64,000 bases of DNA from Pyxicephalus adspersus. Lineage: Eukaryota; Chordata; Amphibia; Anura; Pyxicephalidae. Made by a program: the position numbers and the translations under genes. The stretch spans positions 46,390,858 to 46,454,857 of the forward strand of contig NC_092862.1 in the NCBI RefSeq assembly GCF_032062135.1. The letters run 5' to 3'. The notes under the pieces were generated by a model, which worked only from the letters and a program-made list of their open reading frames with translations, was not told the DNA's origin and searched no databases. Below, piece after piece: positions 50,257-63,857 of this stretch. Within the stretch, counting starts at the first letter, position 1; the number at the start of each line of letters is the position of its first letter.

Positions 50257-53174
50257 GCAATGACGAGTTTTAAATTTCCTGATGTAAGCAGCAGCCATCA
50301 TCAAAAGTTCAAAAGCTGTAGCAATTTTTTATTGATAAAAATTGTCTGAATTTCGCCTGGGGGAAGGTAGGTTAGGTAATCTACTCCAATATCTACTAAG
50401 AGTGCCCGGAATATAAAGCAAGACCTCTCTGAAATAAATCAAGCAAACGTGATCTGTCATGGCAAGGTGTACCCCGAGCACCCATTTGGATTGCAGCACT
50501 CATTAGCCCTAAACTATCTCTGCATGTATATCCCTGCCTCTCCCTCTAGTCTCCTAGACCTGCCTTTTTAGGGGGGTAATAAGAAAAACGCCTACATTTT
50601 ATCATCAGCGAGGTCAAAGAGGGAAATATGTAGTGCTTGGGAGCAAACCTCTTTAACCACAACAGTATGAAGAGACGTGCTGCAAACAAGGGGCAGATCG
50701 GCACAACCTATGTGTGTCAGCAAGAATTCAGCACCCTGACACAAGCACAAACAAGGCCCTATCAAAAACAAATTAAAGAAAAGTAACCTACTCAAGTAAC
50801 TAATCTCACAAAATGTAATGCCATCAATTTATTAAAGCCAAATATAAGAAAGAAGAGGAAATAAAATACAAGTGGTGGCACTACATCTTAAAAAGCAAAT
50901 CCAGCTGTTGCTGATGCTCACACACAAAACAGTAGTCCTTACAATCAGTGATGAGTTTATAAAATGTATGAACAAGGAGAGTCTCTCTATCTCATCTCTA
51001 ACACACACAAACACATTGAGAATTGTCTCCAAGGACAAGGAGAAATGCTCATTTTATTAAGATGGATTTACAATAACACATTGATTCTGTAATTTCTGCA
51101 CTACATCAAAATAAAATAATATGAATATAATGGTATAATCCAGCCTTTGAAACACTTTATTTATTGTAAAAACCACATACACTTCCTTATTTAATGTACA
51201 CAGTACACATACTTTATAGGTAATGAACCTTAGAGCCTGCCTTCCTCTACCATTTAAAATTTTCCAAATCTAATCTCAAACCTTATAGTTATGTTGGCCG
51301 TTATATCACTTAACTCTCTGGTTACCCTAAAAGCAATGTCCTTAAAAAAATAGCATTTATAGAATTCAATACTTGCAAGTTTTTAAGAACCCTTAATATT
51401 AGGGATAAAGTTGTGTTTGCAGTTCGGGGTAAACCCAAATGTACATCATTTCTTACCAAGACCAAATTTAAAAAAAATCTATATTACCACGGTTGAGATT
51501 AGAGCCAGTTAGAAAAACGCAACTTAATTGGATTTTTAGGCAATCAATCACTGTGCTGCAAAGCTTTTAACCTCAGTTGCAGTGTCCAAATAGGGAGGGC
51601 AACCAGGTATCTTCCCTCACCCAGTGTAATAAGTACTGCTGGTATACGTTATTACTCCTTTCTCCATAGGTTTAGAATAATTTAAAAAATAATTATTTAA
51701 AATCCACATCAAACACAATGCCCAGTCATGTAGTCATCATCAGTTATGATCTGACACCCACCTAGGTTTATATACCAAATTATTGTTTATGTACCATATT
51801 ACAGATTTGGTGGTTGCAGTAATAGTACTAGGAATCCAAGGTGATGTGATCGACCAAATTTGTTTAAAGACTTCACCCATGATCCCCTGCGGTGTGTACA
51901 CTTTCGCTATTTACATTTCTTTTTTTGTAGGTAAAAGCAACAGATTTTTTTTATAAGATTAGACTCAAAGATTCCTCTAAAATAACCCCCAACAACACCC
52001 ACATGCTTCTTGGGGCATCAAATGTCATGTGGTCTGGTATGGCATAGGAAGGTGGGCACACATTTTCTGCCCATCTTTTCCTCCTCACTCCAGTATGCCT
52101 GGATAAGAGACTGTTTGTAATGGTCAACCCATTCTGTTTTTTTTCCTTTTTTTGTACTGTAACTTTAAAAGGGAACAAAGAGAACATGGAGTTCTCAGAA
52201 TTCTAACCAGCCCTATTTCAACACATGCAGCCTGGGGGGCCAGGAAAGATCTATGCGTGTGCAGCTCTATATTTTTTTTACTATACAAGGCCTCATACCT
52301 TGTAACGTGTCTTTCAACATTGTGAGGGTTCAATGCAAGAGAAAGGGCTTGCAAGGAATTCCTCTTTGTAAGTTTTCCAGTTGCAAAAATGCAGATATTT
52401 GTTCATTAAACAAGTTTTACATTTCATTTTGCTTTATGTTCGTTTAAAGCCATAGTTTTATTGAGTTTAGTGAGTTGTTGACCCAGAACCCACATGCACA
52501 TTTCAGGTGTACTGGCACGTCTGTCTGCATCAATAACGCCTCAAATACTAAATCTGGGATCGGAATAAAAACACTGAAAAACAAACACATTTCTTCCATT
52601 CCACTTTCATATTCTTGTGCCTAGACCTTGGTGCCAGACGACTTATTTAACTAATAATTAATGAATATCTTCCCATACAATAATAGGTCCTTATTTTTTT
52701 GCATGTAAATGACCCCTCTTAAGTAGACATTCTATACCTTCACAGTCCCCATATCCAGTCACTATTATCTGGGATAAAAAATTTAGTGTTAAAAAAGTTT
52801 TGTTTTGTTTTTTTATAATCCTACAAATGAAAGGACAGCCACTCTCTCTTTAAAATCTCCAACAAAGGAGGTTTTCTGTTCTGATAACCCATTTTATTAG
52901 GATGTGTTCCTGAACTATGTTGTGCTAGCTTTTATTTCACCTGGGGATTGAGAGAAGATAGCACCTTAGTCATTTAGTACAAATGTATACATCATTAAAG
53001 TGTACATAGATATATAGATGTATTTCTTACAAAGCAGAGAAGGGTATAAAGGTGGCCTGTTTATTTTTGAGGGTGTGCGTCCCATTAAAGAGTTTTTCCT
53101 GACCTGGGTTTACAACAGAAAGCGAGAGAAAGTCTCCCCAATGTGAGACTCAAGGCAAGCTTTTGTAGCATCTA

Positions 53175-53616
53175 CAGGTAGTCCCCCAGTTAAGGACATC
53201 CAACAAACGGATGACTCCTAGATATGAACAGGGTTCCCCTGCTTGCTTGTGTGCAGGATGGAGGCTTGATGGGGCACAGGGAGGAGGGGCGCGATTTGCA
53301 TGACTTGCAGAAGCCTTTTGGTTGTAACTCTTTAAAGACCAAGACAAACTCTACACTTGTTTCTTTTTGCATTTTAAAGCACAGCTCGCTCCAGAAGTTT
53401 TTGAATGTCTAGGCTCCATAGCGGGTTTTTTTTTTGCTTTGTTTGTGATTAACTCACAGTGAGGATTTTATACAGTAACTGACAACACGCTGCCTAATAT
53501 TATCTTGAGACAAGCATCTGCCCAAATTGCATTTAATAAAATAATTTACCTGTTATGACTTACATACAAATTCAAACCTACAGTTCCTATCTTCTATGTA
53601 ACTCGGGGACTACCTG
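53175..53616. mobile_element. Tc1/mariner-like nonautonomous element, 442 bp
   Basis: Left end CAGGTAGTCCCCCAGTTAAG and right end as reverse complement CAGGTAGTCCCCGAGTTACA, each preceded by TA (53173-53174, 53617-53618). A TA duplication with these ends is the pattern of a common vertebrate mariner/Tigger-type MITE. No transposase remains. Confidence 0.75.
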
Positions 53617-55583
53617 TACTAATAAACATCCATCACACACATGCACTGACTGTCACAGTGCTCTGACCACTCATATACCTCTATCTCTCACTGCCTCATT
53701 CTCTCATATCATCCACTGTTCCTGCTTAACATATCAACATTGTATACATTCTCCCTCCTAGATGCCTGAACACTACCTTTCAATGAAGACAAAACTTAGT
53801 CAGTGATGTTTTCCAGATCACCTTTTACAGACTAACAATATACAATCTGTCAATCATTCTACATTCAACAGCTGCAGCAACTGTATACAGGGCCAGTTCT
53901 TGGATCCATGTCAATGGACGCCTCAACAATTATTAGGGTAGCATGGCTGTCAGAGACATATCAGAACCACTTTAGGAACAGGAAGTATTAAAGAAATAAT
54001 TAAATGGCTGTGAGTAAGTAATGCTGAAGCAAGGTGTAAAGCTGACTGGTATTAGGCAAGGCACAGACTGGTCCTGTCTCTATGGGAAGATCAAGAAAGA
54101 CTATCTTTAAATTATCAAATGCAGTCAGCAACAGAATTTAAAAAGGAAAAGGTAATATGGTTTATGTTCACAGGATTAAAATGTGTACAGTATGAACATG
54201 TCAACTTTAAAGAAGAGAGGGTAGATGAAAGATCCAATGTCATGCTCTGTTTTACTATACACTGGGAAGTATGCAAGATATAAAACATAAAAAGTAATTA
54301 CTAATATTTTTAATAATTTAACTCTATCTCACAGTCCTACTTTTAAAAAGGTTGCACCATCTGCAAGCTAAAGGGTTTAATAATTATCAATGAAGTCTTC
54401 AGCCAGTGACTGGCAAGAGTAGACACCAGCAGCCATGCAAAGAGTATGCATGTTGCTGCAGAACATCGATAGACAGATTGTGGATGGAAAGTGTGACAGA
54501 AAGACATCTGCCCACCTCTGCCCATTCAAAAAGTTAGAATGGTAATTTTCTTGGGGTACAGCATAATTTGACTCTGATATTAGACCTATGAACAGTGGGG
54601 TAGCAATTAGGTACCTTGAAACATAACATAACTATTACTGAAATGTGCCTCCAACCCCTTGCCTGAATAAAACCTGCAACCAACCAGCATTACCTCTGAG
54701 GGAACAGTCAACTGTACAAATTAGAAAACCAACTCCCTAATGCTGTTCCCTGTAAGAGAGGAGGCATTAATAAGTACTGCCCATGCCCCCTTCCAACCTC
54801 TTCATGTAGATAAAAACATGCTGCTTAGTCAAGCTGTCATGTTTGTGGATCATCTACTTGATTTTTTCACTAAGAACCGCTGGATCATGCAGGCATCTTA
54901 CAAGTTTTTTACTTTTCTTTGGCTTTAACCCTGCTGTGATTACAAATGTAACCAAAAATGAATAAACATTAGTGGCTGTAAAGAGGAAGCAATATAACTA
55001 ATGAAGCATTGTTATCATACTCAACAAACATGCACATTCCTAATGAATATTGTATGTGTAACTGTATATAATATATCCCTGAATAAATCATATATAATAT
55101 TCTTTGGAAAAAAAAAATAAAGTTGAACTTTAAATTTTTACAGACAGTAAACCTTGACTTGATCAAAACAACCTAATACCAATAATTTTGATAACATTAT
55201 TTTAAAAATGATGATGGCATGACCAAGGATACTCCTGTCAACATTATTTTACCATAACAATTCATCAGGAAGATCCTTTCCAAACACCTGTTGTCAACTC
55301 CAGGATCAGCAGGCTGGGGGATGTGAACAGAGAGGTGTCTGCAGACAGGAGTTGCTTAGGTGCAGATACAAGGGCATTTAGGTATGGGATGATATCACCC
55401 CTGATATGACTAGGTTTCAAGCATTGAAGGACACTCCAAACATGCAAGATTGGCACAGTGCCCTAACAACTCCTACTGCTACTGGGTATCTGCCAGCCAT
55501 TGGTGTACAATCACGCTGCATCAGATGGATCGAGTGACTGTCATTGTACAAACATGGGCTGCTTTATGGAGCTTAGACACTGA

Positions 55584-55805
55584 CCCTGATTTACTAAAAT
55601 TCTCCAAGGCTGGAGAGAATACACTTTCATCAGTGAAGCTGCGTAATCCAGCAAACCTGGAATGGAATTCCTAAAAGTCATTAGCTATTTGTTAGCAAAT
55701 ATTCTCTGTCCTGGACCAGATCCATCCCAGGTTTGCTGGATCACCCAGCTTTACTGATGAAAGTGTATTCTCTCCAGCCTTGGAGAACTTTAATAAATCA
55801 GGGCC
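55584..55805. mobile_element. Fold-back MITE, full copy
   Basis: CCCTGATTTACTAAAATTC to GAACTTTAATAAATCAGGG with nearly mirror-image arms and a centre at ATTTGTTAGCAAATA. Best-preserved copy of the family in the window. Lies in the 5' intron or upstream region. Confidence 0.85.
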
Positions 55806-57613
55806 ATTGTGTTTACTGATCACCAGTTCTTCATTTTTTTTTCAGATAGGCTTTCCATCATCAAGACGTCACAAATTATTCATCATTGTGTTGCTTGATT
55901 TTAACAGAACACAATTTATAAGGCACATATATTATCAACATACAGCATTAATACTATGTGTTCCAAATCTGCCAAAACTAAGTGTTCAAACACAGTAAAG
56001 CCATATTTATCCCAGTGGTGGCAAAACAGGAACTAAGACTGCAGGACAGGGCTATTTTTTTCCCTGGTCTTTTCCGTAAAGGGTCGAAAACCATAGCCAT
56101 ACAAGTTTGGCTATCAATAAATGAATGTATGTGGCAAATGTGAAATGGGGTGGCCAAAGACATTTAGCCAATGACTTGGAATCTTAGAAAGATGAATCAG
56201 TTAGACTTTGATTAGAGCCAAACCTGTATTGCCTTAACTGTCCTGTTGATTATGAAACTGAGCTAACATCAGTTAATATGCATTGTGCAGCTGTTTTCAT
56301 TCTATTGATGTAAATACAAAATACATGTATGCAGATCCAAAATGTAGTGCACAGAAATTAAATGTAGAATATACTACAAAACAACACTTTCTGTGAGTAT
56401 GTCCATTTGTATGTATGGCATCCTTTATTCACAAAAGTAGTTTATTCCACTTATTAAGGCAATCTTAGTTCAGCTTGGTGAACAGGGCAGAGCTCTGTTG
56501 ATTCCAATCTTCCAAGCACATGCAATCCTTTTTTTCATTATTATTTGAATTTTTTATTTGAAAGTGATTTTTCACTACATACACTATCACTAAGTGAAAA
56601 TTCCCTTTGGAGAGTGAACATGAACCACTTAATAAAGTCGACCACAAAATGCCAGATCAGTCCTAATGGGTTTTCCTAGTTTTTTGACCACTAATACTTA
56701 TCCCTCAATATATAGTACAGAGGTGTCACCTCTCTTTGTAGGAAATGGTATGAGAAAATGTCAATTCATATTTTGTAGTGGTTCAAGCTCAACTAAAGCT
56801 AAATTCTCAGTGGAAAATGCAGTACGCTTCAGCAACCAATCAAACTAAACTACTAAACTCAGACTAGAAGAAAATTAATTCTGATTGGCTGGAATAAGAA
56901 GGACACTGCAATTTTTAAATAAACCATTTTATATTAAAATTCTATCAAGTGGAAAATACGTTTGACAATTAATCTCAAAATACTGTATTCAAGTCAAACA
57001 ATCTTTAAGCAGTAGATACATTTCATGTAGTGATTCATATTTTTAGGTTCCAAACTGCTCCCTTCTGCAGATATGTCAGTTATATAATATAATATTACAT
57101 TTATTGGAGTTGTCATCCACCCATGCTCAATTCATGCCACATTCACATCATCCTGCCATAGTCTGTCCTATACCTTTTTGGCATAGATATGTCCTGATGA
57201 CATGTTAACTGAACACAGCATAAGAGCTCAGTCTTACAATTCTGGTTTGCCTTCTGCCTACCTCTTACATGGCAAATTCATGGGGGCGTGACTATTTATT
57301 TGTCTTTATGCTGCTTATGTAATGTACATTAAAGGGATTTTGACTGATGTCAGTGGAGCGTAGAAGATTTATCAAAGGGGAGTGAATTCTGAGACAATCC
57401 AAAAACAATTCTAAATAATTTTGTTAATCTACAAATGTGTGTTTTATGTTTTTTGGGCTATTAGCTTTTAATTCTGCTTTAAAAGTCTGCTTTTTCAGCT
57501 TTTAAATAAATTCATGTTCTAAATTTGTCACAAAAATAACAAGACAATTATTTATAGAGTAAATCCCTGTAATTAAACACAATGCCTAAACATATAGAAG
57601 TATAACAATATAA

Positions 57614-57697
<84 letters not shown>

Positions 57698-57702
57698 TTT
57701 TA
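57614..57702. repeat. (CA)n(TA)n with poly-T
   Basis: Compound microsatellite CACACA, interrupted TATATA, then a run of T, in the region upstream of MYOM1 coding exon 1. Confidence 0.95.
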
Positions 57703-58314
57703 CCAGCTGCCCTATTTCAGCATTTTATATACAAACATCATGGATGTGGTTACAGAATTGTGCACACTTGAAAGCCTGGTCATTACAAATAAACTGAAAA
57801 CTAAACTTTTTTTTTCAATTAAAGACAATACCTAATTAGCAACAACTTCTATTCTATATTCATTGTGTTATATTTGTACCATTTTTAAACCATTTTTCCT
57901 CTAGTACCCAGGAACTGTTACTCCTTCTAGACCCCCCATTAAGTACTGTCATTTTGTTTAGGTATCCTATACGACCATATTACCAATGCTACAAGATCTT
58001 AATTTGCACAATAAAGTGGAGATGATCAAAATTGTGGTATTTTTTTTAAAGCTGAGCTTTATGAAAAGCAATCCATATTTTAGTCTAAATGCATTTAACA
58101 TTCACTTAATAAGGGTATTTAGTACAAGTTAGTTAACTTCAAAAAGATTCCACATAATCCCAATGAACTTCCTCTTTGCTTGTTAATGTCTCTTGCAAAG
58201 TTCACATTATAAACCAGGTCTGGTCAGTGTGTTAACTTTGGAATCCCACAGCCATTAGGGTGAATAATCCAGGCAGGTGACACAAAAGGGTCACATTTAA
58301 AAGATCACGCTTAC

Positions 58315-58470
58315 CTTAAAGCAGCAACTCAGAGGTCCTATAACTGTTTAGAAAAAAAGGAAAAATCCAGAATCCAGCAAAGAGTTTGAAGAGACCAGAA
58401 CTAGGAACTGGACATAGGAGTCCAGTGCAAAAATGATGCCTGGTGTCACTGGAATGTCAGAGCCCTAGTC
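58315..58470 (-). promoter_or_regulatory. MYOM1: Candidate noncoding exon 1 of MYOM1
   Basis: On the minus strand a strong donor (TTTAAG|GTAAGCG, GT at 58314-58313) lies about 160 nt downstream of a CArG box and a MEF2-like element. The first coding exon needs a spliced 5' UTR because an intron-like sequence precedes its ATG. This is the best donor I found between 49.4 and 64 kb. The right-hand edge (transcription start) is a guess. No sequence identity to a known 5' UTR was available. Confidence 0.35.
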
Positions 58471-58474
58471 CAAG

Positions 58475-58484
58475 CCATTTATGG
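58475..58484 (-). promoter_or_regulatory. Perfect CArG box (SRF site)
   Basis: CCATAAATGG on the minus strand fits CC(A/T)6GG exactly. SRF sites of this type drive many sarcomere genes. It lies 13 bp from a MEF2-like site and just upstream of the candidate MYOM1 first exon. Confidence 0.5.
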
Positions 58485-58496
58485 AGACATGTCATG

Positions 58497-58506
58497 ATAA
58501 ATATAG
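58497..58506 (-). promoter_or_regulatory. MEF2-like / TATA-like element
   Basis: CTATATTTAT on the minus strand matches the MEF2 consensus YTA(A/T)4TAR at 9 of 10 positions and could equally serve as a TATA element. Adjacent sequence also holds an AGATAG GATA-type motif (about 58540) and a CATTCC M-CAT core (about 58450). Confidence 0.35.
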
Positions 58507-60381
58507 CAGCACAGGGAGGGAGAGGGACAGGCTGCTATCTGCTCAGAGCCACTTATACCTACATACAAGCAGTGACAATATAGACTGTTAAAGTTTCCAA
58601 GAAAGCACTACTTTATGGCAGTGAAGGAACAAAAATGGTGTCCTGCTGCCAAGAGATTTTCTAGTCCATTCTGGACCTTCGAGTTGTGTCATCTGTTGGT
58701 GACACTATAATGAATGTAGTAAACTGGCAGCCCTTGTCCTGAGATTTTGCCACTTAACATAAGGATTCCCTCCTGTATTACCCAGAATACACTGAGAACT
58801 GGCATGTAGACCACACAGTGCAGCCCAAAATAGAGACATTGTGTAAGCAAAGATCTTCAAAGAGGTTTACAAACTTTTTTCTGAAGGTCACTGGTATGTT
58901 GCTGCCTGAAACATTATACGTACATATTACAAATACATATAATAGATGTATAGTTATTAAATAAAAGAACAAAACCCTGAGCAACTCAAACTTAGTGTCA
59001 GATGATAAAATTCAAAAGCAGATTGTACAGAAGTGGCAGATCTAAACAACCATTAGATCCACAGATGCAGGCAACTAAATTTATTAGAAAATCTCATTTT
59101 TATCTTGTATGGCTTGAGTATGGATCTCCGCTCCTCTGCGTTTCAAGCTTCCATGCTGAAAAAAGAAGGAAATTACATATTAGAGGATACTACTTCTAAA
59201 TGTTAGCATTACTTTGACATCTGTCCACCAAAATAACCTCTGCATTTTCAAATCAAATATTTAGACTGAAGATCCTGGGTCTGTAACAAATATACTTTAC
59301 ACACAGCTAATTATCTCATCATGGTTGGAAAATCAAAGGATATTCTGTACTTAGTAAGAATCTTACAGAAGATTAGTTCTGACAAATAATGAGTGGTCTA
59401 TATGAATATAATACATTTTCACATTTCTATTTATTAGGATATAATAAAGGAATCCATATAACAACATATAGGAAAAAATATGTTGTAGAGTGGTTTACAA
59501 ATACAGAATTCTCCTCCTACACACAAAAGTCCAATAAAACTCTATCACTCCTCCATCGCAATCCATTTCTCAGCCAGTTAGAAATACCAACAAGGTGACA
59601 GGAAGCGATAATAGCAGCAGGAAGACTCAGTTCTGTTTCCTGAACATTTATCTCTGCAATTAAGTCAGAGCTCAGCTATCAAACTGGTACATCCCCCCTG
59701 ACATTCTGGAGATCCCTGCTGGTTGGTGCAGAGGATAATGATGATAAATTATCCTGAGTGATCAGCAAATCAGAAGAAGTGAATTATTAGGGCATCACAG
59801 ATCATTCTGTGGAGAACTATACATTTTATATATTTGCTTGAATTTCCTAATATCAGGATAATATGCAGATCAGAGGGATAAAATAATTGTCAACCACATA
59901 TTCTCCAGATTATTATCATCACTGCTGGTGTTCTTATATTTGTAAAGAAGGGTAAACATTTTAAATAGCCCTGGAGAGATCAACGTTTTCTATATATAAC
60001 CCATTAACATTTTAAATAACAGTTTATTATCAAGAATATAAGAATTAAAGCACCATAAATCTACTGCATCACTAATTGACTATAGGAGGTCAGCCAGCAC
60101 AACAATCATCAGCAAACTTATATCATGTCAGGCTAAAGTGTAAACCCTTATATTAGTTTACATTGCAAACCTATACCTTTGGTAGATTTACCATCAAACG
60201 CTTTTTATTTGTGTGCTAAATGCAAAAAAATATTAAATACAAATAAAGAAATTTTGAGCTGATAACAGATGTGCATTCTGCATTGAATCAGTATTGTTCT
60301 CAGGTCTCCAGGAGATACAAATCAGCTTGCTTTTTGGAGGAAAGAGATGATTTTCTAGGATGGTTGAGCATTGCCACCTTA

Positions 60382-60761
60382 GGCTTAGTCTACACGGACG
60401 TTTTTCCCAGGGTTTAACCTGAGGCTTTAAAAGCCCATGCTTGAAATCCCCATGCATTCCAATGGGATAATCTACACCAGATGTTTCCTTGAGGCACGTC
60501 TATGAGCGTTATCTATAACGATGCTTGCAATGTTTAAAAAATTAAACCGCTGGTTTAACGCTGGAAAACGCTCAAAAGTGCAGGAAAACACAGGTAAACA
60601 CTTTCATTGTTTTAAATGGGGCTTTTACCCCATGTTTTCCAACGTTTATAAGCACTTAAAATTTAAATGCGTTAAAAACACAGCATAGACGCATAAAGAG
60701 GCATATAAACACAGTAGGAACGTTTAAATGCGTTTTTAAAAACATCCATGTAGACCCAGCC
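60382..60761. mobile_element. PIF/Harbinger-like MITE, 380 bp
   Basis: Left end GGCTTAGTCTACACGGACG, right end as reverse complement GGCTGGGTCTACATGGATG, flanked by TTA at 60379-60381 and 60762-60764. The interior is built of AACGCTC, GGTTTAA and TTTAAATGCG motifs. A related copy in the opposite orientation ends at 724. Confidence 0.7.
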
Positions 60762-62269
60762 TTAGGAAAGGAGGTGTGACAGGATTACCATATTAAAAAG
60801 AAGAAAAAGTGGATACATTTTTCAAGCGTTTCAACCTATTTTTATAATTATATTTATGTTTCCATGTTTATGCATCTCTCTAATATTAGAGCCCAGAACT
60901 ACGTTCAGAATGTGTAAACAATGCACATTAATGGGAAGGACATTGCAGCGGCAGCATGCACACAACATGCACTGTTGCTGCTTATTGGAGCCTAAGGGGC
61001 TCTGGCTTCTAAAGGTTGCTTATTAGTGTTCAAGGTGGGCACAGGTTTTTCCCTGGATGGCTACAAACTTTTAGACTCATTACAATGTAGATGACATGAG
61101 TCACCAAACACTTTGCTATAAGAGTAATTAAACACAATGAAATAACAATAATTTGGAAATGCCTGGAGTCTTCTTTCAGACTGTTAGATCCTAAGCCTAT
61201 ACACTACATAAACACTTTCAACTTCTATACCCCACATATGTCCTTATAATATTAAGAATGTAGTAAAATGTGTGAGTTGCTGCAATGTTCTTTATCCCCT
61301 CCCTTGTCTATAAATCTCAGCATCTCCTAATAATATGTTTAAGAAGTCTCAGAGAAATATTGTATACATCGTATTGTTAGTACATGAGCCCAATTCACCT
61401 CCTAAAAAACTAGGACAATATTAAAATATTTTGGGACTGTTACCTTTGTTATCAATATGTACTCTGTTGTTTCTACTTACAAATCCAAACAATGGAAAGA
61501 TGCGGAAGAGATTTATCTATGTGTATTTCTTCCTGGTTTGCCCTGTAAGAAGTTACTGGATGTACAGCAACAGCTGCTGCAATGGAGAGGGAAGATGATG
61601 TCAGTAAAACCAGATCAATTGACATGGATCTCAAACATAGTGCTACAGAGACATCTGCTTTTGACATTTTAGTTTTTCCTATACTTTTAAGACTAACGTT
61701 TCACGTAACTAATTTTATTAGTTTGGAAGTGGGAATAATAAAGAAAAAAACTATTTAGAAAGTGCTTAGTTAGAAATATTAAAAAAACACAAATTCACTC
61801 TCAGGGAATCTTTTTTTCCCTTGTTTTAACCTCAAACAATTATTTTGCAAATGTTAAAAATACATGGGCAAGCATTGGGAAAACTGGAAGTAAAGACCTT
61901 ATTTATCCCCCAGACTTAGGAGTTCTTGCCAGCATTTAGACCTCTCCATCTTTGTTTTAGAATACAGGGCTCTGATTAAAAATTTCCAAAAAACAAACTC
62001 TTGCTGGTCTGGTTGTTGTTCTTCTACTTTTACATTCTTTTCTGCTGTCCAATTACGGTGATTAACCTGGAATTTCTTTCTTGTTCACCCACAGGCCACT
62101 TGTACTGGTGTATTAAAAAGTAACAAATAAATACAAGAAAGAAGATTGGGCCATCAGCCAGGTTTCTCTATGGTGATAAGAATGGCAACAACAGCATAGG
62201 TTAATTGCTAGTTCAGTGCTATTTTAAAGAAACAATAAAGCCCTGACTTCAAAGAATACATTTAGCTTA

Positions 62270-62660
62270 GGAATTACTGTATATACTCATGTATGAACCA
62301 ATATTTGTTTTTCCCTGAAAATGCCAACAGAAAAAGAAACTTGGTTTATAGTCCTGTCACACCAGTAGATGGTGCTGTGTCCTCATGTAAAGTGTGTAAT
62401 AAACTCTTACTGTTGGAGATATGTGACATGAGTTTGTTATATACTTTACATGAATTTGCAGTTTAAAATTTAAAAATTGTTTTAAAAATAACACAGTATG
62501 GGTGTATTTATTCCTGTTTATTTTTATGACATTTTAATGGATTAGTGTTTTAAATGTTAGCAGTGATGGCTGCATTTTGTGTCCCAGGTATTTACTCAAG
62601 TCTAGGTAAAAATAACTACCTTGGTTTATATTCTGATTGGTTTGGATTCAAGTACAGTAT
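62270..62660. repeat. Possible interspersed repeat
   Basis: CTGTATATACTCATGTATGAA and TTCCCTGAAAATGCC resemble the start of a common vertebrate element whose ends read TATACTC(G)AGTATAA. The right half has CTTGGTTTATATTC. Class not assigned. Confidence 0.35.
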
Positions 62661-63842
62661 ATATACAACATATTTTGCAGGCATTGCTTAAAAGTGAACC
62701 TGTGTCCATAGTATGTTACTATGTAGAACTAATATTTGCCTGTTCTGAACAAGCAGTGAGGGCTATTTAAAATAAGCTCCCATTCTCCCCATATCTGAAA
62801 GCATTGGTGAGAAATTAATTTTGAAAATTACTGTAATCTTAGCTATTTATCCATGAAAATGTGACATTTAGCCCCTTCTAAGGGGAACAACCAATAGGTG
62901 TTTCTAAGTTGTTAGAAACTGATTGAAAGTCAACTCCAGGGTGCTTGTTGTGATCTTTATGTAATTGAAGTATAATAAAAAGGTAATGAAGTAAATTTGA
63001 CAATAGAATACATTAAAAAACATTTAGAAAAGTCAGAGGTCCCCTATTTTAAAGTTTCTTTACATCATATTAAGGATATATGAATAATATAATATCTATA
63101 GTATGGGGGCAGTTGCACTCATACAACACTAACATAGCTTATCGGTCTTTGATGATGGTCTTAGGACTTGTTGCCATGGTACAAGTTTTAGATGATTCTG
63201 AATTATTTTACAGGTGTTGATCTCCTTCTGCCAGGTTTTGTGTTCGCATAGATGTGAATCCCATCTGACATAAACAAAAGTCCTTAAACAGGGGCTAAAA
63301 AGCAAACCTGTATTTTGTTGGGTGCAAAGAAAATTCCCTGTCTTTGTATAAAGAAACATGCAACTCCTTTCCCTCACATTCTTGTCACATACCTTGTACC
63401 TGTCATTGACAGCAAAGGTATTGAGTTTTTTTTGTAAAGTATGTATTTAGATTTTAGCAGGTATGTTAGGTATTTTTTATGTAAAAGGATGACTAATGCT
63501 TCTCCCAAAACTAGTGGAAAGTGCCTTATTTTCGCAGCTAGAGGAATCAGTTCGGAGACAGTCGATCAGACTGGTCAAATACATTCTGCTAGGTAAATAC
63601 ATTCAGCCCACATCACAATTGCATGGTATTGGAAAGCTTCTAGTATTGCTCCTGATTTTATTAAAGGTAAATTTAATTGAATAATGATTAATTATAAATT
63701 GACATGTACCTTTAAAAAAACCTGAATAAGTTTTATAAGACATGGGACCCGTGGAGGGAATTAGGCAATGTGTATACTCTAGGAGTGGGAATCCCCTCCA
63801 TACTCTTCCTTACCCAGTTGGTTTCCCCAAATAACTTACCGC

Positions 63843-63857
63843 TCCCCCCCCCCCCCC
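63843..63857. repeat. Poly-C run
   Basis: About 14 consecutive C near the right edge. Such runs are often length-variable and prone to assembly error. Confidence 0.9.

Larger units (their letters stand above)
49349..58314 (-). other. Probable 5' UTR intron of MYOM1
   Basis: 9 kb upstream of the first coding exon with the GC-rich repeat (49855), mariner-like MITE (53175), fold-back (55584) and microsatellite (57614). No coding sequence recognised on either strand. Confidence 0.5.
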
